The notes beneath the pieces are model-generated. The model had not been told where the DNA came from, made no database searches, and saw nothing but the letters and a program-made list of their open reading frames with translations. From Chlorobaculum sp. 24CR (GTDB lineage Bacteria > Bacteroidota > Chlorobiia > Chlorobiales > Chlorobiaceae), in assembly GCF_004118635.1 (NCBI RefSeq), contig NZ_SDGU01000025.1, positions 1 through 64,000 on the forward strand: DNA of 64,000 nt, read 5' to 3'. How positions within the stretch are numbered: position 1 is the first letter of the stretch; each line of letters opens with the position of its first letter. Both the position numbers and the translations under genes were made by a program. Shown one piece after another: positions 1 through 9,116 of the stretch.

Positions 1-188
1 GCTGCGGCTTCTGCTTCGACTGCAAGCAGTGCGTCTCGTTCTGCCCGCAGGAGGCGATCACGCGCTACCGCGACAACCCGGCGGGCGAAAAAGTCTCTAC
101 CAACTACGCAAAATGCGTCGGCTGCCACCTCTGCTCCCTGGTCTGCCCCTGCGGCTACATCCAGATGGGCATGGGCGACGGACTGTGA
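1..188 (+). CDS. dsrL: DsrL C-terminal end (partial)
   Basis: Only the last 61 codons are present; the gene enters from the left edge, reading frame starting at base 3, and stops at TGA 186-188. The fragment is a two-cluster bacterial ferredoxin domain: a first set CFDCKQCVSFCP and a second set CVGCHLCSLVCP, each giving C-x2-C-x2-C-x3-CP, the pattern that binds a [4Fe-4S] cluster. A ferredoxin tail immediately before dsrEFH matches DsrL, the iron-sulfur flavoprotein that exchanges electrons between NAD(P)H and the siroheme sulfite reductase DsrAB. The identification rests on the tail plus the neighbours; another ferredoxin-tailed oxidoreductase is possible. Confidence 0.75.
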   Translation, partial: CGFCFDCKQCVSFCPQEAITRYRDNPAGEKVSTNYAKCVGCHLCSLVCPCGYIQMGMGDGL

Positions 189-219
189 TTTTTTTTAACC
201 TCTCAAGAAAGAACCGACG

Positions 220-579
220 ATGAACATAGGAATTCTGCTCAAGGAGGGACCTTACAACCACCAGGCGGCTGACACGGCGTTCAAGTTCGCCGAGGCGGCC
301 ATAGCCAAAGGTCATAAGGTCGATGCCATTTTTCTGTACAATGACGGGGTCATCAATGCGACCAGACTTGGCGATCCGCCCCAGGACGACCGCAACATCG
401 CCGCCCGCTGGACGGAGCTGAGCCTGAAGCACGGCGTCGAAGTGCTCGCCTGCATCGCGGCCTCGAAGCGCCGCGGCATCAACGACGAGGTGATGATCGA
501 AGGCGGTGAAATCACCGGCCTCGGCACCCTGACCGACATCGCTATCCGTAACGACAGACTTTTAACCTTCGGAGACTGA
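220..579 (+). CDS. dsrE: DsrE, sulfur-relay subunit
   Basis: A 119-residue DsrE/TusD-family protein. With DsrF and DsrH it forms the cytoplasmic hexameric DsrEFH complex that accepts persulfide sulfur and hands it to DsrC in the reverse Dsr pathway of sulfur oxidisers. The sequence shows the family fold start (MNIGILLKEGPYN) and the active cysteine in VLACIAASKRRG at residue 78, the position of the catalytic cysteine reported for Allochromatium vinosum DsrE. It starts about 30 bases after dsrL and is followed two bases later by dsrF, so it is part of the dsr operon. Identification is strong from motif, length and order. Confidence 0.93.
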   Translation: MNIGILLKEGPYNHQAADTAFKFAEAAIAKGHKVDAIFLYNDGVINATRLGDPPQDDRNIAARWTELSLKHGVEVLACIAASKRRGINDEVMIEGGEITGLGTLTDIAIRNDRLLTFGD

Positions 580-581
580 AT

Positions 582-956
582 ATGAGTGAAGAACAGGATA
601 TCAAGAAGATCATGCACGTGATGCGCCGTGCGCCGCATGGTTCGATCTACACCTATGAAGGACTCGAAATGATCCTCATCATGGCGGCCTACGAGCAGGA
701 TCTCTCCGTTGCTTTTATCGGCGATGGCGTTTATGCGCTCAAAAAGGATCAGGACACCGCCGGAATCGGTATCAAGGGATTCTCCAAAACCTTCATGGCG
801 CTCGATGGTTATGATGTGGAAAAACTCTATGTGGACAAACAGTCGCTCGAAGAGCGCGGTTTGACCGAAGATGACCTGGTGGTCGATGTCGAGGTGATGG
901 ACGCCTCGGAGATCGGACGCTTGATGAACGAGCAGGATGTCGTCATTCACCATTGA
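582..956 (+). CDS. dsrF: DsrF, sulfur-relay subunit
   Basis: A 124-residue DsrF/TusC-family subunit of DsrEFH. It contains no cysteine at all, in keeping with DsrF being a structural rather than sulfur-carrying subunit. The DsrE-fold core is visible in LSVAFIGDGVYALK and VEVMDASEI. A GGAG ribosome-binding site lies just before the ATG, inside the end of dsrE. The start is tightly spaced to dsrE and the gene is followed about 60 bases later by dsrH, giving the canonical E-F-H order. Confidence 0.92.
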   Translation: MSEEQDIKKIMHVMRRAPHGSIYTYEGLEMILIMAAYEQDLSVAFIGDGVYALKKDQDTAGIGIKGFSKTFMALDGYDVEKLYVDKQSLEERGLTEDDLVVDVEVMDASEIGRLMNEQDVVIHH

Positions 957-1018
957 TCCGGCCCGCGATTTCCGGGGCTGAATAACGAGCAAAGAACACA
1001 GAAACGGTAACTCATATC

Positions 1019-1315
1019 ATGTTGCATACCATCAATAAATCTCCGTTCGAGAACAACACCTTCACCACCTGCGTCCGGTTTCTCCAGCCGGGCGACCCCG
1101 TGCTTTTCATCGAGGACGGCGTCTATGCCGTGCAGGCGGGCAACCGGTTCGGCGCGCTGATAGCGTCCGTCCTGAAGAAAAACAATCCGGTCTATGCCCT
1201 CAAGCCCGATCTCGACGCCCGCGGTATTTCCGCTATCGCCGAGGGGGTGAAGACGGTTGATTATGCCGGTTTCGTCGATCTGGTCGAGGAGCACCAGATC
1301 AACAGTTGGCTGTAA
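1019..1315 (+). CDS. dsrH: DsrH, sulfur-relay subunit
   Basis: A 98-residue DsrH/TusB-family protein, third subunit of DsrEFH. The DsrH signature region LQPGDPVLFIEDGVYA is present, and a single cysteine (residue 18, in FTTCVRF) sits close to the conserved DsrH cysteine near residue 20 in A. vinosum. It closes the dsr run: no dsrT, dsrM or dsrK follows, which is the usual continuation in many green sulfur bacteria. The ATG lacks a clear Shine-Dalgarno sequence. Confidence 0.9.
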   Translation: MLHTINKSPFENNTFTTCVRFLQPGDPVLFIEDGVYAVQAGNRFGALIASVLKKNNPVYALKPDLDARGISAIAEGVKTVDYAGFVDLVEEHQINSWL

Positions 1316-1638
1316 TTTTTTCGGAATGTCGCTGTTTTGCCGGTTTGCCGACGGAATATTGTTTCTGTCGGCAAACCGGTATTGACAGTGGCGCGATGTG
1401 CAAGTGCGGCTTCAGCGCCAAACTATTACGGCGCATGGCGAAAGGAACCGTAGCGTCTTGTTGACGAATGCGTTCTTTTCAATGATTTCCCGAACGTATT
1501 TACCTGCCTTGAGGGGGATTATTGCAGGATAAATCATATATTAAATGATTTTACTTCATCCCTGCCTGCATTCAAGTCATTTTCGCACGGGAAGGTCGGT
1601 CTGGCGATCTTTTTACCAACAAATACAAAGCTGTTGCT
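1316..1638 (+). other. Intergenic region dsrH to tauE-like gene
   Basis: No convincing gene is seen in this 323-base gap. It holds one strong hairpin (1340-1379) and then AT-richer sequence around 1520-1550 that could carry a promoter for the exporter gene, though no clear -10/-35 pair could be assigned. Confidence 0.5.
1340..1379 (+). terminator. Strong hairpin after dsrH
   Basis: An inverted repeat pairs 1340-1352 (CCGGTTTGCCGAC) with 1367-1379 (GTCGGCAAACCGG) exactly, and the stem extends four more pairs with one G-U. It lies 25 bases past the dsrH stop. There is no T-run after it on either strand, so it may be a transcript-end stabiliser or factor-dependent terminator rather than a simple intrinsic one. 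Confidence 0.6.
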
Positions 1639-2586
1639 ATGGTTTTGAAAAACATCAGAGACTGGATTGTTCCAGGTGTTCTGCTCATGTTGTTCATGAT
1701 AATGCCGGAGATTGCCTGTGCTGCCGAAACCGCAATGGTCGCTGACACGGCATGGTGGGTGTGGGTGCTTGGTCTGTTTGTCTTCAGTTTTGTCCTCGGC
1801 ATCGTAGCCGTTGTCGCCGGTGTTGGCGGAGGCGTACTGTATGTTCCCATTGTCAGCAGTTTCTTTCCCTTTCATATCGATTTCGTCAGGGGAACCGGCC
1901 TGCTGGTCGCGCTTGCCGGAGCGCTGTCCGCTGGCGCTCCGCTTCTGAGAAAAGGTCTTGCCAACCTCAAGATGGCTCTCTCCATGTCGCTGATCGGCTC
2001 CATCAGTTCCATAGCGGGAGCGCTGGTGGGACTCGCTTTGCCCGAAAATGTCATTCAGCTCTCTCTGGGCCTGACCATACTTGGCATTACGGTTATCATG
2101 TTTCTTTCAAAAAATTCAGCGTATCCTCAGATCGAGAAGCCCGATTCACTTTCGCAGGTTCTTCAGATCTATGGCATTTATTACGACGAGCATCTGAAAA
2201 AAGAGGTGAACTGGCAGATACACCGGACGCCTGTCGGCCTGCTGCTCTTCATCGTGATCGGTTTCATGGCGGGCATGTTCGGGCTTGGCGCCGGCTGGGC
2301 GAACGTTCCGGTGTTCAACCTTGTGCTTGGCGCTCCCCTGAGAGTCTCCGTCGCGACCAGCGTCTTTGTGCTCTCGGTCAACGATACGGCGGCAGCCTGG
2401 GTCTATCTGCACAAAGGGGCGGTCTTGCCGCTCATCGCCGTGCCATCGGTGGCGGGCATGATGCTCGGCACTAAAATCGGCGCAAAGCTCCTGACGAAAG
2501 TACATACCAACGTGGTCAGAAGGGTGGTCATCACGCTTCTGGGAGTCGCCGGTCTGCGCGCGCTCCTCAAGGGATTCGGAATCTGA
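1639..2586 (+). CDS. TauE/SafE-family sulfite/organosulfonate exporter
   Basis: A 315-residue polytopic inner-membrane protein of the TauE/SafE (DUF81) family. After an N-terminal hydrophobic segment, the family signature GVGGGVLYVPIV appears near residue 60, and the second half repeats the motif as GLGAGWANVPVFNLVLG, as expected of the internally duplicated fold with about eight membrane spans. Family members export sulfite, sulfoacetate or related anions. Its place between dsrEFH and sat-apr-qmo suggests sulfite or another sulfur anion as substrate, but this is an inference from context. No clear Shine-Dalgarno precedes the chosen ATG. Confidence 0.85.
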   Translation: MVLKNIRDWIVPGVLLMLFMIMPEIACAAETAMVADTAWWVWVLGLFVFSFVLGIVAVVAGVGGGVLYVPIVSSFFPFHIDFVRGTGLLVALAGALSAGAPLLRKGLANLKMALSMSLIGSISSIAGALVGLALPENVIQLSLGLTILGITVIMFLSKNSAYPQIEKPDSLSQVLQIYGIYYDEHLKKEVNWQIHRTPVGLLLFIVIGFMAGMFGLGAGWANVPVFNLVLGAPLRVSVATSVFVLSVNDTAAAWVYLHKGAVLPLIAVPSVAGMMLGTKIGAKLLTKVHTNVVRRVVITLLGVAGLRALLKGFGI

Positions 2587-2598
2587 AACCGTAGAAGA

Positions 2599-3015
2599 AT
2601 GAAACAGCAAACAGTACATGCCGACAAGGTGCAACTCGCTTATGCGGCGATTCTCTCAAAAGCGACAACACTGAGTATCGTGTTCGTGATTCTCGGTTAC
2701 GTCGTTTATATCTTTCAACTCCTGCCGCTTTCCGTGCCGATAGAGCAGGTGTCGGAAAACTGGCACCTGCGAGCATCCGAATTTCACCAGCATATCCATG
2801 CTCCTTTCGGATGGAGCGCCTTGAGTGACTTCGGTAAAGGCGATGCGCTGAGCTACATCTCCATCCTCTACCTTGGGGCCGTCACCATGTTTTGCCTTGT
2901 GGCGGCAGGGTTCGCGTTCCTGAAGGAAAAGAATGCGATTTATACGGCCATTTCTTTTGTGCAGCTTCTGGTACTGATTTTTGCCGCTACCGGCATCATC
3001 TCCGGCGGGCACTGA
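2599..3015 (+). CDS. Small three-span membrane protein, possibly DUF1634-like
   Basis: A 138-residue membrane protein that begins 12 bases after the TauE/SafE gene. Three hydrophobic stretches are visible: about residues 20-42 (TTLSIVFVILGYVVYIF), 88-108 (ISILYLGAVTMFCLVAAGF) and 116-134 (YTAISFVQLLVLIFAATG). Size, topology and position beside a TauE/SafE gene resemble the DUF1634 proteins often paired with such exporters, but the assignment was made by eye. It is probably an accessory subunit of the exporter; no enzymatic motif is seen. Confidence 0.6.
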   Translation: MKQQTVHADKVQLAYAAILSKATTLSIVFVILGYVVYIFQLLPLSVPIEQVSENWHLRASEFHQHIHAPFGWSALSDFGKGDALSYISILYLGAVTMFCLVAAGFAFLKEKNAIYTAISFVQLLVLIFAATGIISGGH

Positions 3016-3082
3016 TCCGGGCAGAGAAAAACTTGTCGATGTCGTTCCGTTTACCTGAATCTCAAAACGATCAATCAGTCTT

Positions 3083-3592
3083 ATGTCAGATACCAAAAAA
3101 ATTGCGATCATCGCGTCCAAAGGGACGCTGGACTGGGCCTATCCTCCCTTCATCCTCGCCTCCACGGCTGCTGCGATGGATATGGAAGCGGTCGTTTTTT
3201 TCACCTTCTACGGTCTTCCGCTGCTGAAAAAAGAGATCGACGCCAAGGTGACGCCGGTCGGCAATCCGGCAATGCCGATGAAGATGCCGTTCGGCAGCAA
3301 GGATTTCCAGGCGATCAACTGGTCGATTCCGAATCTCATTTCAGGCAACATACCGGGCTTTGACACGATGGCCACCAGCCTGATGAAGGAGACCTTCAAG
3401 AAAAAGGGCGTGGCGACCATTGAGCAGCTTCGCGAGATGTGCATCGAGGCGGGCGTCAGGTTTATCGCCTGCCAGATGACGATGGATGTGTTCGGATTCG
3501 ACAAGTCGGAGTTTATCGAAGGTGTCGATTACGGTGGCGCGGCCTCGTTCCTCGAATATGCCGCGGACGCCAACATATCGCTCTTTATCTGA
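3083..3592 (+). CDS. dsrE2: DsrE2-type sulfur-transfer protein
   Basis: A 169-residue protein of the DsrE/DsrF-like (DsrE2) family, which carry sulfur between rhodanese, TusA and the oxidative machinery in sulfur oxidisers. The fold start KKIAIIASKGTLDWAYPPF and the conserved cysteine in FIACQMTMDVFG, close to residue 130, fit the family. The next genes are sat and aprBA, so a role in delivering sulfur for oxidation is plausible. It might be membrane-associated in some relatives, but no clear membrane span is seen here. No good ribosome-binding site precedes the ATG. Confidence 0.82.
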   Translation: MSDTKKIAIIASKGTLDWAYPPFILASTAAAMDMEAVVFFTFYGLPLLKKEIDAKVTPVGNPAMPMKMPFGSKDFQAINWSIPNLISGNIPGFDTMATSLMKETFKKKGVATIEQLREMCIEAGVRFIACQMTMDVFGFDKSEFIEGVDYGGAASFLEYAADANISLFI

Positions 3593-3977
3593 TAGCGGGG
3601 AAGTTTCCGGAAAGGGCGGTGACGCTTCCGGTTTTAGAAATTATTTTGCATAATTACATGCCCACTCACTGGAAGTTCGTTTTTTCGTGAATGAGCATGT
3701 TCCTGTCGATATGCTGCCGGGCAAAGTGCGAATCGGGTTTCGCGGGCCAAACCCCTTCCGGTTTTCTGACCGCGCCAGGCAAGTATATGTGCTCGTTGCG
3801 ACGTGCACATACGGGAAATGTTTTTGTCGGCTGCCGTTTTTTGGCTGCAGAGTTTGGTAAATACAGCAGGATTCCATAACATGAATTTTGTTTTTTACCG
3901 CCCGCACAGGCATGTCTTCAGCCGCTCGATGACAGTATCATGCATGATCCTCAATAACTCATATTCAAAGGAGTCTC
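3593..3977 (+). other. Intergenic region before sat
   Basis: A 385-base gap without a credible gene; the short reading frames in it overlap each other in opposite directions and lack homologous look. It probably contains the promoter of the sat-apr-qmo unit. A clear AAAGGAG ribosome-binding site ends the region just before the sat ATG. Confidence 0.5.
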
Positions 3978-5192
3978 ATGGCGTTAGTCAATCCACATGG
4001 CAAGGAAAAGGTTTTAAAGCCGCTCTTGCTGACCGGTGACGAACTGGTCAGTGAAAAGGAGAGGGCAAAATCGATGAAACAGGTCAGGCTCTCTTCGAGG
4101 GAGACTGGTGACTTGATCATGCTCGGTATCGGCGGCTTCACTCCGCTGACCGGTTTCATGGGCCATGCAGACTGGAAAGGAAGCGTCGAAACGTGCACTA
4201 TGGCCGACGGCACCTTCTGGCCGATTCCGATTACTCTCTCGACTTCAAAAGAGCAGGCTGACTCTCTCTCCATCGGTGAAGAGGTGGCTCTGGTCGATGA
4301 CGAATCCGGCGAACTGATGGGCAGCATGAAGATCGAGGAGAAATACTCCATCGACAAGGCTCACGAGTGCCGTGAAGTGTTCAAGACCGACAATCCGGCT
4401 CATCCCGGCGTATTGATGGTCATGAGCCAGGGCGACGTCAACCTCGCGGGGCCTGTCAAGGTGTTCAGCGAAGGCACGTTCCCGACCGAGTTCGAGGGTA
4501 TCTACATGACTCCGGCAGAGACCCGCAAAATGTTCGAGGGTAACGGCTGGAGCACGGTTGCCGCCTTCCAGACCCGCAACCCCATGCACCGCTCCCACGA
4601 ATACCTCGTCAAGATCGCCGTCGAAATCTGCGATGGCGTCCTCATCCACCAGCTTCTCGGCAAACTCAAGCCGGGCGATATTCCGGCAGACGTCAGGCGC
4701 GATTGCATCAACGTTCTGACCGAAAACTACTTCGTCAAGGGCACCACCATCCAGGCGGGCTATCCGCTCGACATGCGCTACGCCGGTCCGCGCGAGGCGC
4801 TGCTTCACGCACTTTTCCGCCAGAACTTCGGGTGCAGCCACCTCATCGTCGGACGCGACCACGCAGGCGTTGGCGACTACTACGGCCCCTTCGACGCACA
4901 CCATATCTTCGACCAGATTCCAGAGGGCGCGCTTGAAACCAAGCCGCTGAAGATCGACTGGACCTTCTACTGCTACAAATGTGACGCCATGGCGTCGATG
5001 AAAACCTGCCCGCATGAACCGGCCGACAGACTCAATCTGAGCGGAACGGCGCTCCGGAAGATGCTCTCCGAAGGCGAAGAGGTGCCGGAGCACTTCAGCC
5101 GTCCGGAGGTGCTTGAGATTCTGAGGCGCTACTATGCCGGTCTGACCGAGAAGGTTGACATCAAGATGCATTCCCACGCGATCGGGAAATGA
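3978..5192 (+). CDS. sat: Dissimilatory ATP sulfurylase
   Basis: A 404-residue ATP sulfurylase (sulfate adenylyltransferase). In this setting it runs in the oxidative direction, making ATP and sulfate from APS and pyrophosphate in the cytoplasm. The nucleotide-binding motif [11 protein letters not shown] is at residues 198-208 and [12 protein letters not shown] at 292-303, both hallmarks of the family. Cysteines 332, 335 and 344 with His346 (CYKC and CPHE) form a probable zinc site found in bacterial/archaeal dissimilatory Sat. The start is fixed by an AAAGGAG site. It leads the sat-aprBA-qmoABC order. Confidence 0.97.
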   Translation: MALVNPHGKEKVLKPLLLTGDELVSEKERAKSMKQVRLSSRETGDLIMLGIGGFTPLTGFMGHADWKGSVETCTMADGTFWPIPITLSTSKEQADSLSIGEEVALVDDESGELMGSMKIEEKYSIDKAHECREVFKTDNPAHPGVLMVMSQGDVNLAGPVKVFSEGTFPTEFEGIYMTPAETRKMFEGNGWSTVAAFQTRNPMHRSHEYLVKIAVEICDGVLIHQLLGKLKPGDIPADVRRDCINVLTENYFVKGTTIQAGYPLDMRYAGPREALLHALFRQNFGCSHLIVGRDHAGVGDYYGPFDAHHIFDQIPEGALETKPLKIDWTFYCYKCDAMASMKTCPHEPADRLNLSGTALRKMLSEGEEVPEHFSRPEVLEILRRYYAGLTEKVDIKMHSHAIGK

Positions 5193-5301
5193 CGGTTTTC
5201 CGGGAAACCGGGATGCCCTGTTTTTTTTATCTCACTTATATCCAATGGCTTCGTAAATCGCGGGCAAAGCCTGCAAATTTTCGGTTAAAGGAGGACAAAT
5301 T

Positions 5302-5724
5302 ATGCCAAGTTTCGTCATTAAAGAAAAATGTGACGGCTGCAAAGGGCAGGAACGGACAGCATGTATGTACATCTGTCCGAACGACCTGATGAAGTTGGAT
5401 GTCGAAAGGATGAAGGCCTGGAACCAGGAGCCTGACCAGTGCTGGGAGTGCTACAACTGCGTGAAGATTTGCCCGCAGCAGGCCATCGAGGTCAGGGGAT
5501 ACGCCGATTTCGTGCCGCTGGGCGGCAACGTCATCCCGCTGAGGGGCACCGACGCCATCATGTGGACCATCAAGTTCAGGAACGGCATTCTGAAGCGCTA
5601 CAAGTTCCCGATCAGGACCACCTCGGAAGGTTCCATCGATCTGTACTCGGGCAAGCCTGAGCACGATTACGCGAACCTCAAGAAGCCTGGCTTCTTCAAC
5701 ATGACCGAATATCCAACCATTTAA
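5302..5724 (+). CDS. aprB: APS reductase beta subunit
   Basis: A 140-residue iron-sulfur subunit of adenylylsulfate reductase. It carries two [4Fe-4S] clusters that pass electrons between the FAD of AprA and the Qmo complex. The cysteine sets are visible as CDGCKGQERTACMYICP, with the insertion typical of AprB, and CWECYNCVKICP. The C-terminal tail (IDLYSGKPEHDYANLKKPGF) matches the AprB tail that wraps around AprA. A strong AAAGGAGG site precedes the ATG. aprA follows 29 bases later. Confidence 0.97.
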   Translation: MPSFVIKEKCDGCKGQERTACMYICPNDLMKLDVERMKAWNQEPDQCWECYNCVKICPQQAIEVRGYADFVPLGGNVIPLRGTDAIMWTIKFRNGILKRYKFPIRTTSEGSIDLYSGKPEHDYANLKKPGFFNMTEYPTI

Positions 5725-5753
5725 GCAAAAAATCACTCAAGGAGGCATTATCC

Positions 5754-7730
5754 ATGGGAGTTGAAAAAAACGAATTCAAGTTTAGCAAGAAGCCCGAAGT
5801 TGTTTATGTGGATACGGATATTCTGCTGATCGGCGGTGGCATGGCTTGCTGCGGCGCTGCGTACGAAGCGGCCAAGTGGGCTACCCCGAAAGGTCTGAAG
5901 ATCACAATGGTTGACAAGGCTGCCGCTGACAGAAGCGGTGCTGTCGCCATGGGTCTTTCCGCTATCAATACCTATTGCGGCGAGAACGATCCGGCTGATT
6001 ACGTAAAGTACGTAAGAACTGACCTCATGGGCATCATCCGTGAGGACCTGGTCTATGACCTTGGTCGTCACGTTGACAACTCGGTTCATCTTTTCGAAGA
6101 GTGGGGTCTTCCGGTATGGAAGCGCGACGAAGACGGTTCGACCATGGATGGTTCGAAACCGGCTCCGAAGCTCGCCGAAGGTGGCAAGCCCGTTCGTTCC
6201 GGCAGGTGGCAGATCATGATCAACGGCGAATCCTACAAGGTCATCGTCGCCGAGGCCGCCAAGAAAGCTCTCGAATACAACCGCAAGGAGACCGGCGTCG
6301 AGCAGAACCTGTTCGAGCGCGTCTTCATCAGCGAACTCATCCACGACAAGAACGATCCGAGCAAGGTCGCTGGCGCGATCGGCTTCAGCGTTCGTGAGCA
6401 CAAAGCCTACGTCTTTACCGCCAAAACCATGCTGCTGGCATGCGGCGGCGCCGTAAACGTCTATCGTCCGCGCTCGACCGCTGAAGGTCAGGGCCGCGCA
6501 TGGTACCCGATCTGGAACGCCGGCACCACCTACGCGCTCGCCGCTCAGGCCGGTTGCGAACTGGTGCTCATGGAGAACCGTTTCGTGCCCGCCCGTTTCA
6601 AGGACGGTTACGGCCCGGTCGGCGCATGGTTCCTGTTCTTCAAGTGCAAGGCAACCAACTCGCTTGGCGAGGACTACTGCGCAACCAACCTGGCGGCAGC
6701 CAACAAGGATTTCGGCAAGTACGCCGAAGATCCGCACAAGCTGACCACCGCCATGAGAAACCACATGATGATGATCGACATGAAGGCCGGCAAAGGCCCG
6801 ATCCTCATGAGGACTCACGAAGCGATGGCCGCGCTTGCCGAAACCATGACTCCCAAGCAGATCAAGCACCTCGAAGCCGAGGCATGGGAAGACTTCCTCG
6901 ACATGTGTATCGGTCAGGCTGTTGTCTGGGCCGGTAACAATATCGAGCCGGAGAAGACTCCTTCCGAGCTTATGCCGACCGAGCCGTACCTGCTTGGCTC
7001 GCACGCCGGTTGCGCCGGTATCTGGGTCAGCGGCCCTGGCGACATCGCAGGCATCCCGGCGGAGTGGAGCTGGGGCTACAACAGGATGACCACCGTCGAT
7101 GGCCTGTTCACCGCGGGTGACGGCGTTGGCGCTTCGGGTCACAAGTTCTCTTCCGGTTCACACGCCGAAGGCCGTATCGCCGGCAAGAACATGACCGCCT
7201 ACTGCCTCGACCACGCAGACTACAAGCCGGAACTGGGCCGCGATGTTGACGAAGTGATCGCCGAGATTTACGCTCCGATGGAGACCTTCGCCAAGAACAA
7301 GGATTACAGCACCGATCCGCTCGTCAATCCGAACTACATCAGGCCGAAAATGTTCCAGGCCCGTCTCCAGAAGATTATGGACGAGTATGTCGCTGGTGTC
7401 GCCACCTGGTACACCACCAGCAAGACCATGCTCGAAAAAGGTCTCGAGCACCTGTCGCTCCTCAAGGAGGACGCCGAGAAGATGGCCGCCGAGGATCTGC
7501 ACGAGCTGATGCGCGCCTGGGAGAACTACCATCGTCTGATGGCCGGTGAAGCTCACGCACGTCACATCCTCTTCCGTGAGGACAGCCGTTACCCCGGTTA
7601 CTACTTCAGGGCCGATCACTTCTACGTCGATGACGAGAACTGGAAGTGCTTCACCATCTCGAAGTACGACAGGGACAGCAAGGAGTGGACTCTCTCGAAG
7701 AGGGACTACGTCCAGGTCGTTCCGGACTGA
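5754..7730 (+). CDS. aprA: APS reductase alpha subunit
   Basis: A 658-residue flavoprotein, the catalytic subunit of adenylylsulfate reductase. During sulfur oxidation it joins sulfite to AMP, forming APS and releasing two electrons. The FAD-binding start DILLIGGGMACCGAAYEAAK is near residue 22, and the fumarate-reductase-like FAD region GLFTAGDGVGASGHKFSSGS is near residue 450. Length matches the family (about 620-670). Strong AAGGAGG site. A perfect hairpin sits just after the stop, before qmoA. Confidence 0.97.
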   Translation: MGVEKNEFKFSKKPEVVYVDTDILLIGGGMACCGAAYEAAKWATPKGLKITMVDKAAADRSGAVAMGLSAINTYCGENDPADYVKYVRTDLMGIIREDLVYDLGRHVDNSVHLFEEWGLPVWKRDEDGSTMDGSKPAPKLAEGGKPVRSGRWQIMINGESYKVIVAEAAKKALEYNRKETGVEQNLFERVFISELIHDKNDPSKVAGAIGFSVREHKAYVFTAKTMLLACGGAVNVYRPRSTAEGQGRAWYPIWNAGTTYALAAQAGCELVLMENRFVPARFKDGYGPVGAWFLFFKCKATNSLGEDYCATNLAAANKDFGKYAEDPHKLTTAMRNHMMMIDMKAGKGPILMRTHEAMAALAETMTPKQIKHLEAEAWEDFLDMCIGQAVVWAGNNIEPEKTPSELMPTEPYLLGSHAGCAGIWVSGPGDIAGIPAEWSWGYNRMTTVDGLFTAGDGVGASGHKFSSGSHAEGRIAGKNMTAYCLDHADYKPELGRDVDEVIAEIYAPMETFAKNKDYSTDPLVNPNYIRPKMFQARLQKIMDEYVAGVATWYTTSKTMLEKGLEHLSLLKEDAEKMAAEDLHELMRAWENYHRLMAGEAHARHILFREDSRYPGYYFRADHFYVDDENWKCFTISKYDRDSKEWTLSKRDYVQVVPD

Positions 7731-7750
7731 TCCGCTTATCGTTCAGGCAT

Positions 7751-7775
7751 ATCCCCGAGGTCGAACCTCGGGGAT
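7751..7775 (+). terminator. Perfect hairpin between aprA and qmoA
   Basis: Bases 7751-7761 (ATCCCCGAGGT) pair perfectly with 7765-7775 across a three-base loop, 20 bases past the aprA stop, followed by TGCTTTAT. It may end part of the aprBA transcripts or protect their 3' ends, so that aprBA are made in excess over qmoABC. Only weakly T-rich afterwards. Confidence 0.6.
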
Positions 7776-7871
7776 TGCTTTATAGGCAAACTTGAATCCA
7801 TAAGTGAATACTGCATTGTTACCTGTTTTCAGGAAGGTTGATTTTTGAGAGTTTATCCGCAGAGGAAAATC

Positions 7872-9113
7872 ATGTCAGTTGAAACCATTTTAATTGTCGG
7901 CGGCGGCATCAGCGGAATCACCACGGCGGTCGAGGCTGCCGAGGTCGGCTACAATACCGTGCTTGTCGAGAAGAACCCCTACCTTGGCGGCAGGGTTTCG
8001 CAGCTCAACAAGTATTTCCCGAAACTGTGCCCCCCGTATTGCGGCCTGGAGATGAACTTCAGACGCATCAAACCCAATCCGAAAATCACCGTTTACACCA
8101 TGACCGAAGTCGAGTCGGTGAGCGGTCAGGAAGGAAATTACAGCGTCAGGCTCAAGGTCAGCCCGAGGTTCGTGAATGAAAAGTGCACGGCCTGCAACGC
8201 TTGCGCCGAGGCATGCCCTGTGGAGAGGCCAAACGAATTCAATTTCGGAATGGACAAGACCAAAGCGGCCTATCTTCCGCACGTCATGTCCTATCCCATG
8301 AGATATGTTATAGATAGAGACGCCTGCAAGGACAGCTCCTGCGACAAGTGCGTCAAGGCGTGCAAATACAACGCCATCGATCTGAATATGAAACCGCAAA
8401 CCGTGGAGATGAAGGTCGGCAGCATCGTCTATGCCACCGGCTGGAATCCTTACGATGCGTCCCGGATGGACAATCTCGGTTACGGTCGCGTCAAGAACGT
8501 CATCACCAACATGATGATGGAGCGCCTGGCCGCGCCGAACGGCCTGACGGGCGGCAAGCTGCTGAGGCCTTCGGATCAGAAAGAGGTCAAGAAGGTCGTT
8601 TTCGTGCAGTGCGCCGGATCGAGGGACGAGAATCACCTCAACTATTGCTCGTCGATCTGCTGCATGGCTTCGCTCAAGCAGGCCACCTACGTTCGTGAAA
8701 AGGTCAAGGATTCAAAGGTGGTCGTGGCCTATATTGATCTGCGCGCGCCTGGCAAGTACGAGGAGTTCCTCAATAAGGTGCAGGCCGACCAGAACGTGAG
8801 GCTGGTCAAGGGCAAGGTCGCCAAGATCGAGGAAGACAAAGCCACCGGCGGCGTCATTGTCGAATTCGAGGATGTCGAGGGCGGCGGTAAAATCCATGAG
8901 CACGCCGACATGGCGGTGCTCGCCACCGGCATGGAGCCTTGCGTCAAGAACAATTCCATGCTGAGCTTCGAGGAGAACGGGTTCATCAACGGAGGCAACG
9001 CTGCCGGAATCTACTCGACCGGCGTGGCCAAGAGGCCGTCCGATGTCACCACATCCATTCAGGATGCGACCGGCATGGCATTGAAAAGCATTCAAAGTCT
9101 CGTGAGGAGTTAA
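7872..9113 (+). CDS. qmoA: QmoA, quinone-interacting oxidoreductase subunit A
   Basis: A 413-residue HdrA-like flavoprotein of the QmoABC complex, which links APS reductase to the menaquinone pool. The FAD motif ILIVGGGISGITTAVEAAE begins at residue 6. Two ferredoxin-like cysteine groups follow (CTACNACAEACPVE and CKDSSCDKCVKACKY). The ATG at 7872 was chosen because it has AGAGGAAA upstream and puts the FAD motif at the very N terminus; a TTG at 7845 would add nine residues of no family character. qmoB starts three bases after the stop. Confidence 0.95.
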   Translation: MSVETILIVGGGISGITTAVEAAEVGYNTVLVEKNPYLGGRVSQLNKYFPKLCPPYCGLEMNFRRIKPNPKITVYTMTEVESVSGQEGNYSVRLKVSPRFVNEKCTACNACAEACPVERPNEFNFGMDKTKAAYLPHVMSYPMRYVIDRDACKDSSCDKCVKACKYNAIDLNMKPQTVEMKVGSIVYATGWNPYDASRMDNLGYGRVKNVITNMMMERLAAPNGLTGGKLLRPSDQKEVKKVVFVQCAGSRDENHLNYCSSICCMASLKQATYVREKVKDSKVVVAYIDLRAPGKYEEFLNKVQADQNVRLVKGKVAKIEEDKATGGVIVEFEDVEGGGKIHEHADMAVLATGMEPCVKNNSMLSFEENGFINGGNAAGIYSTGVAKRPSDVTTSIQDATGMALKSIQSLVRS

Positions 9114-9116
9114 ACC

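Noticed and set aside
5748-7142. 464-codon minus-strand frame opposite aprA
   Set aside because: aprA is certain; the minus frame is its antisense.
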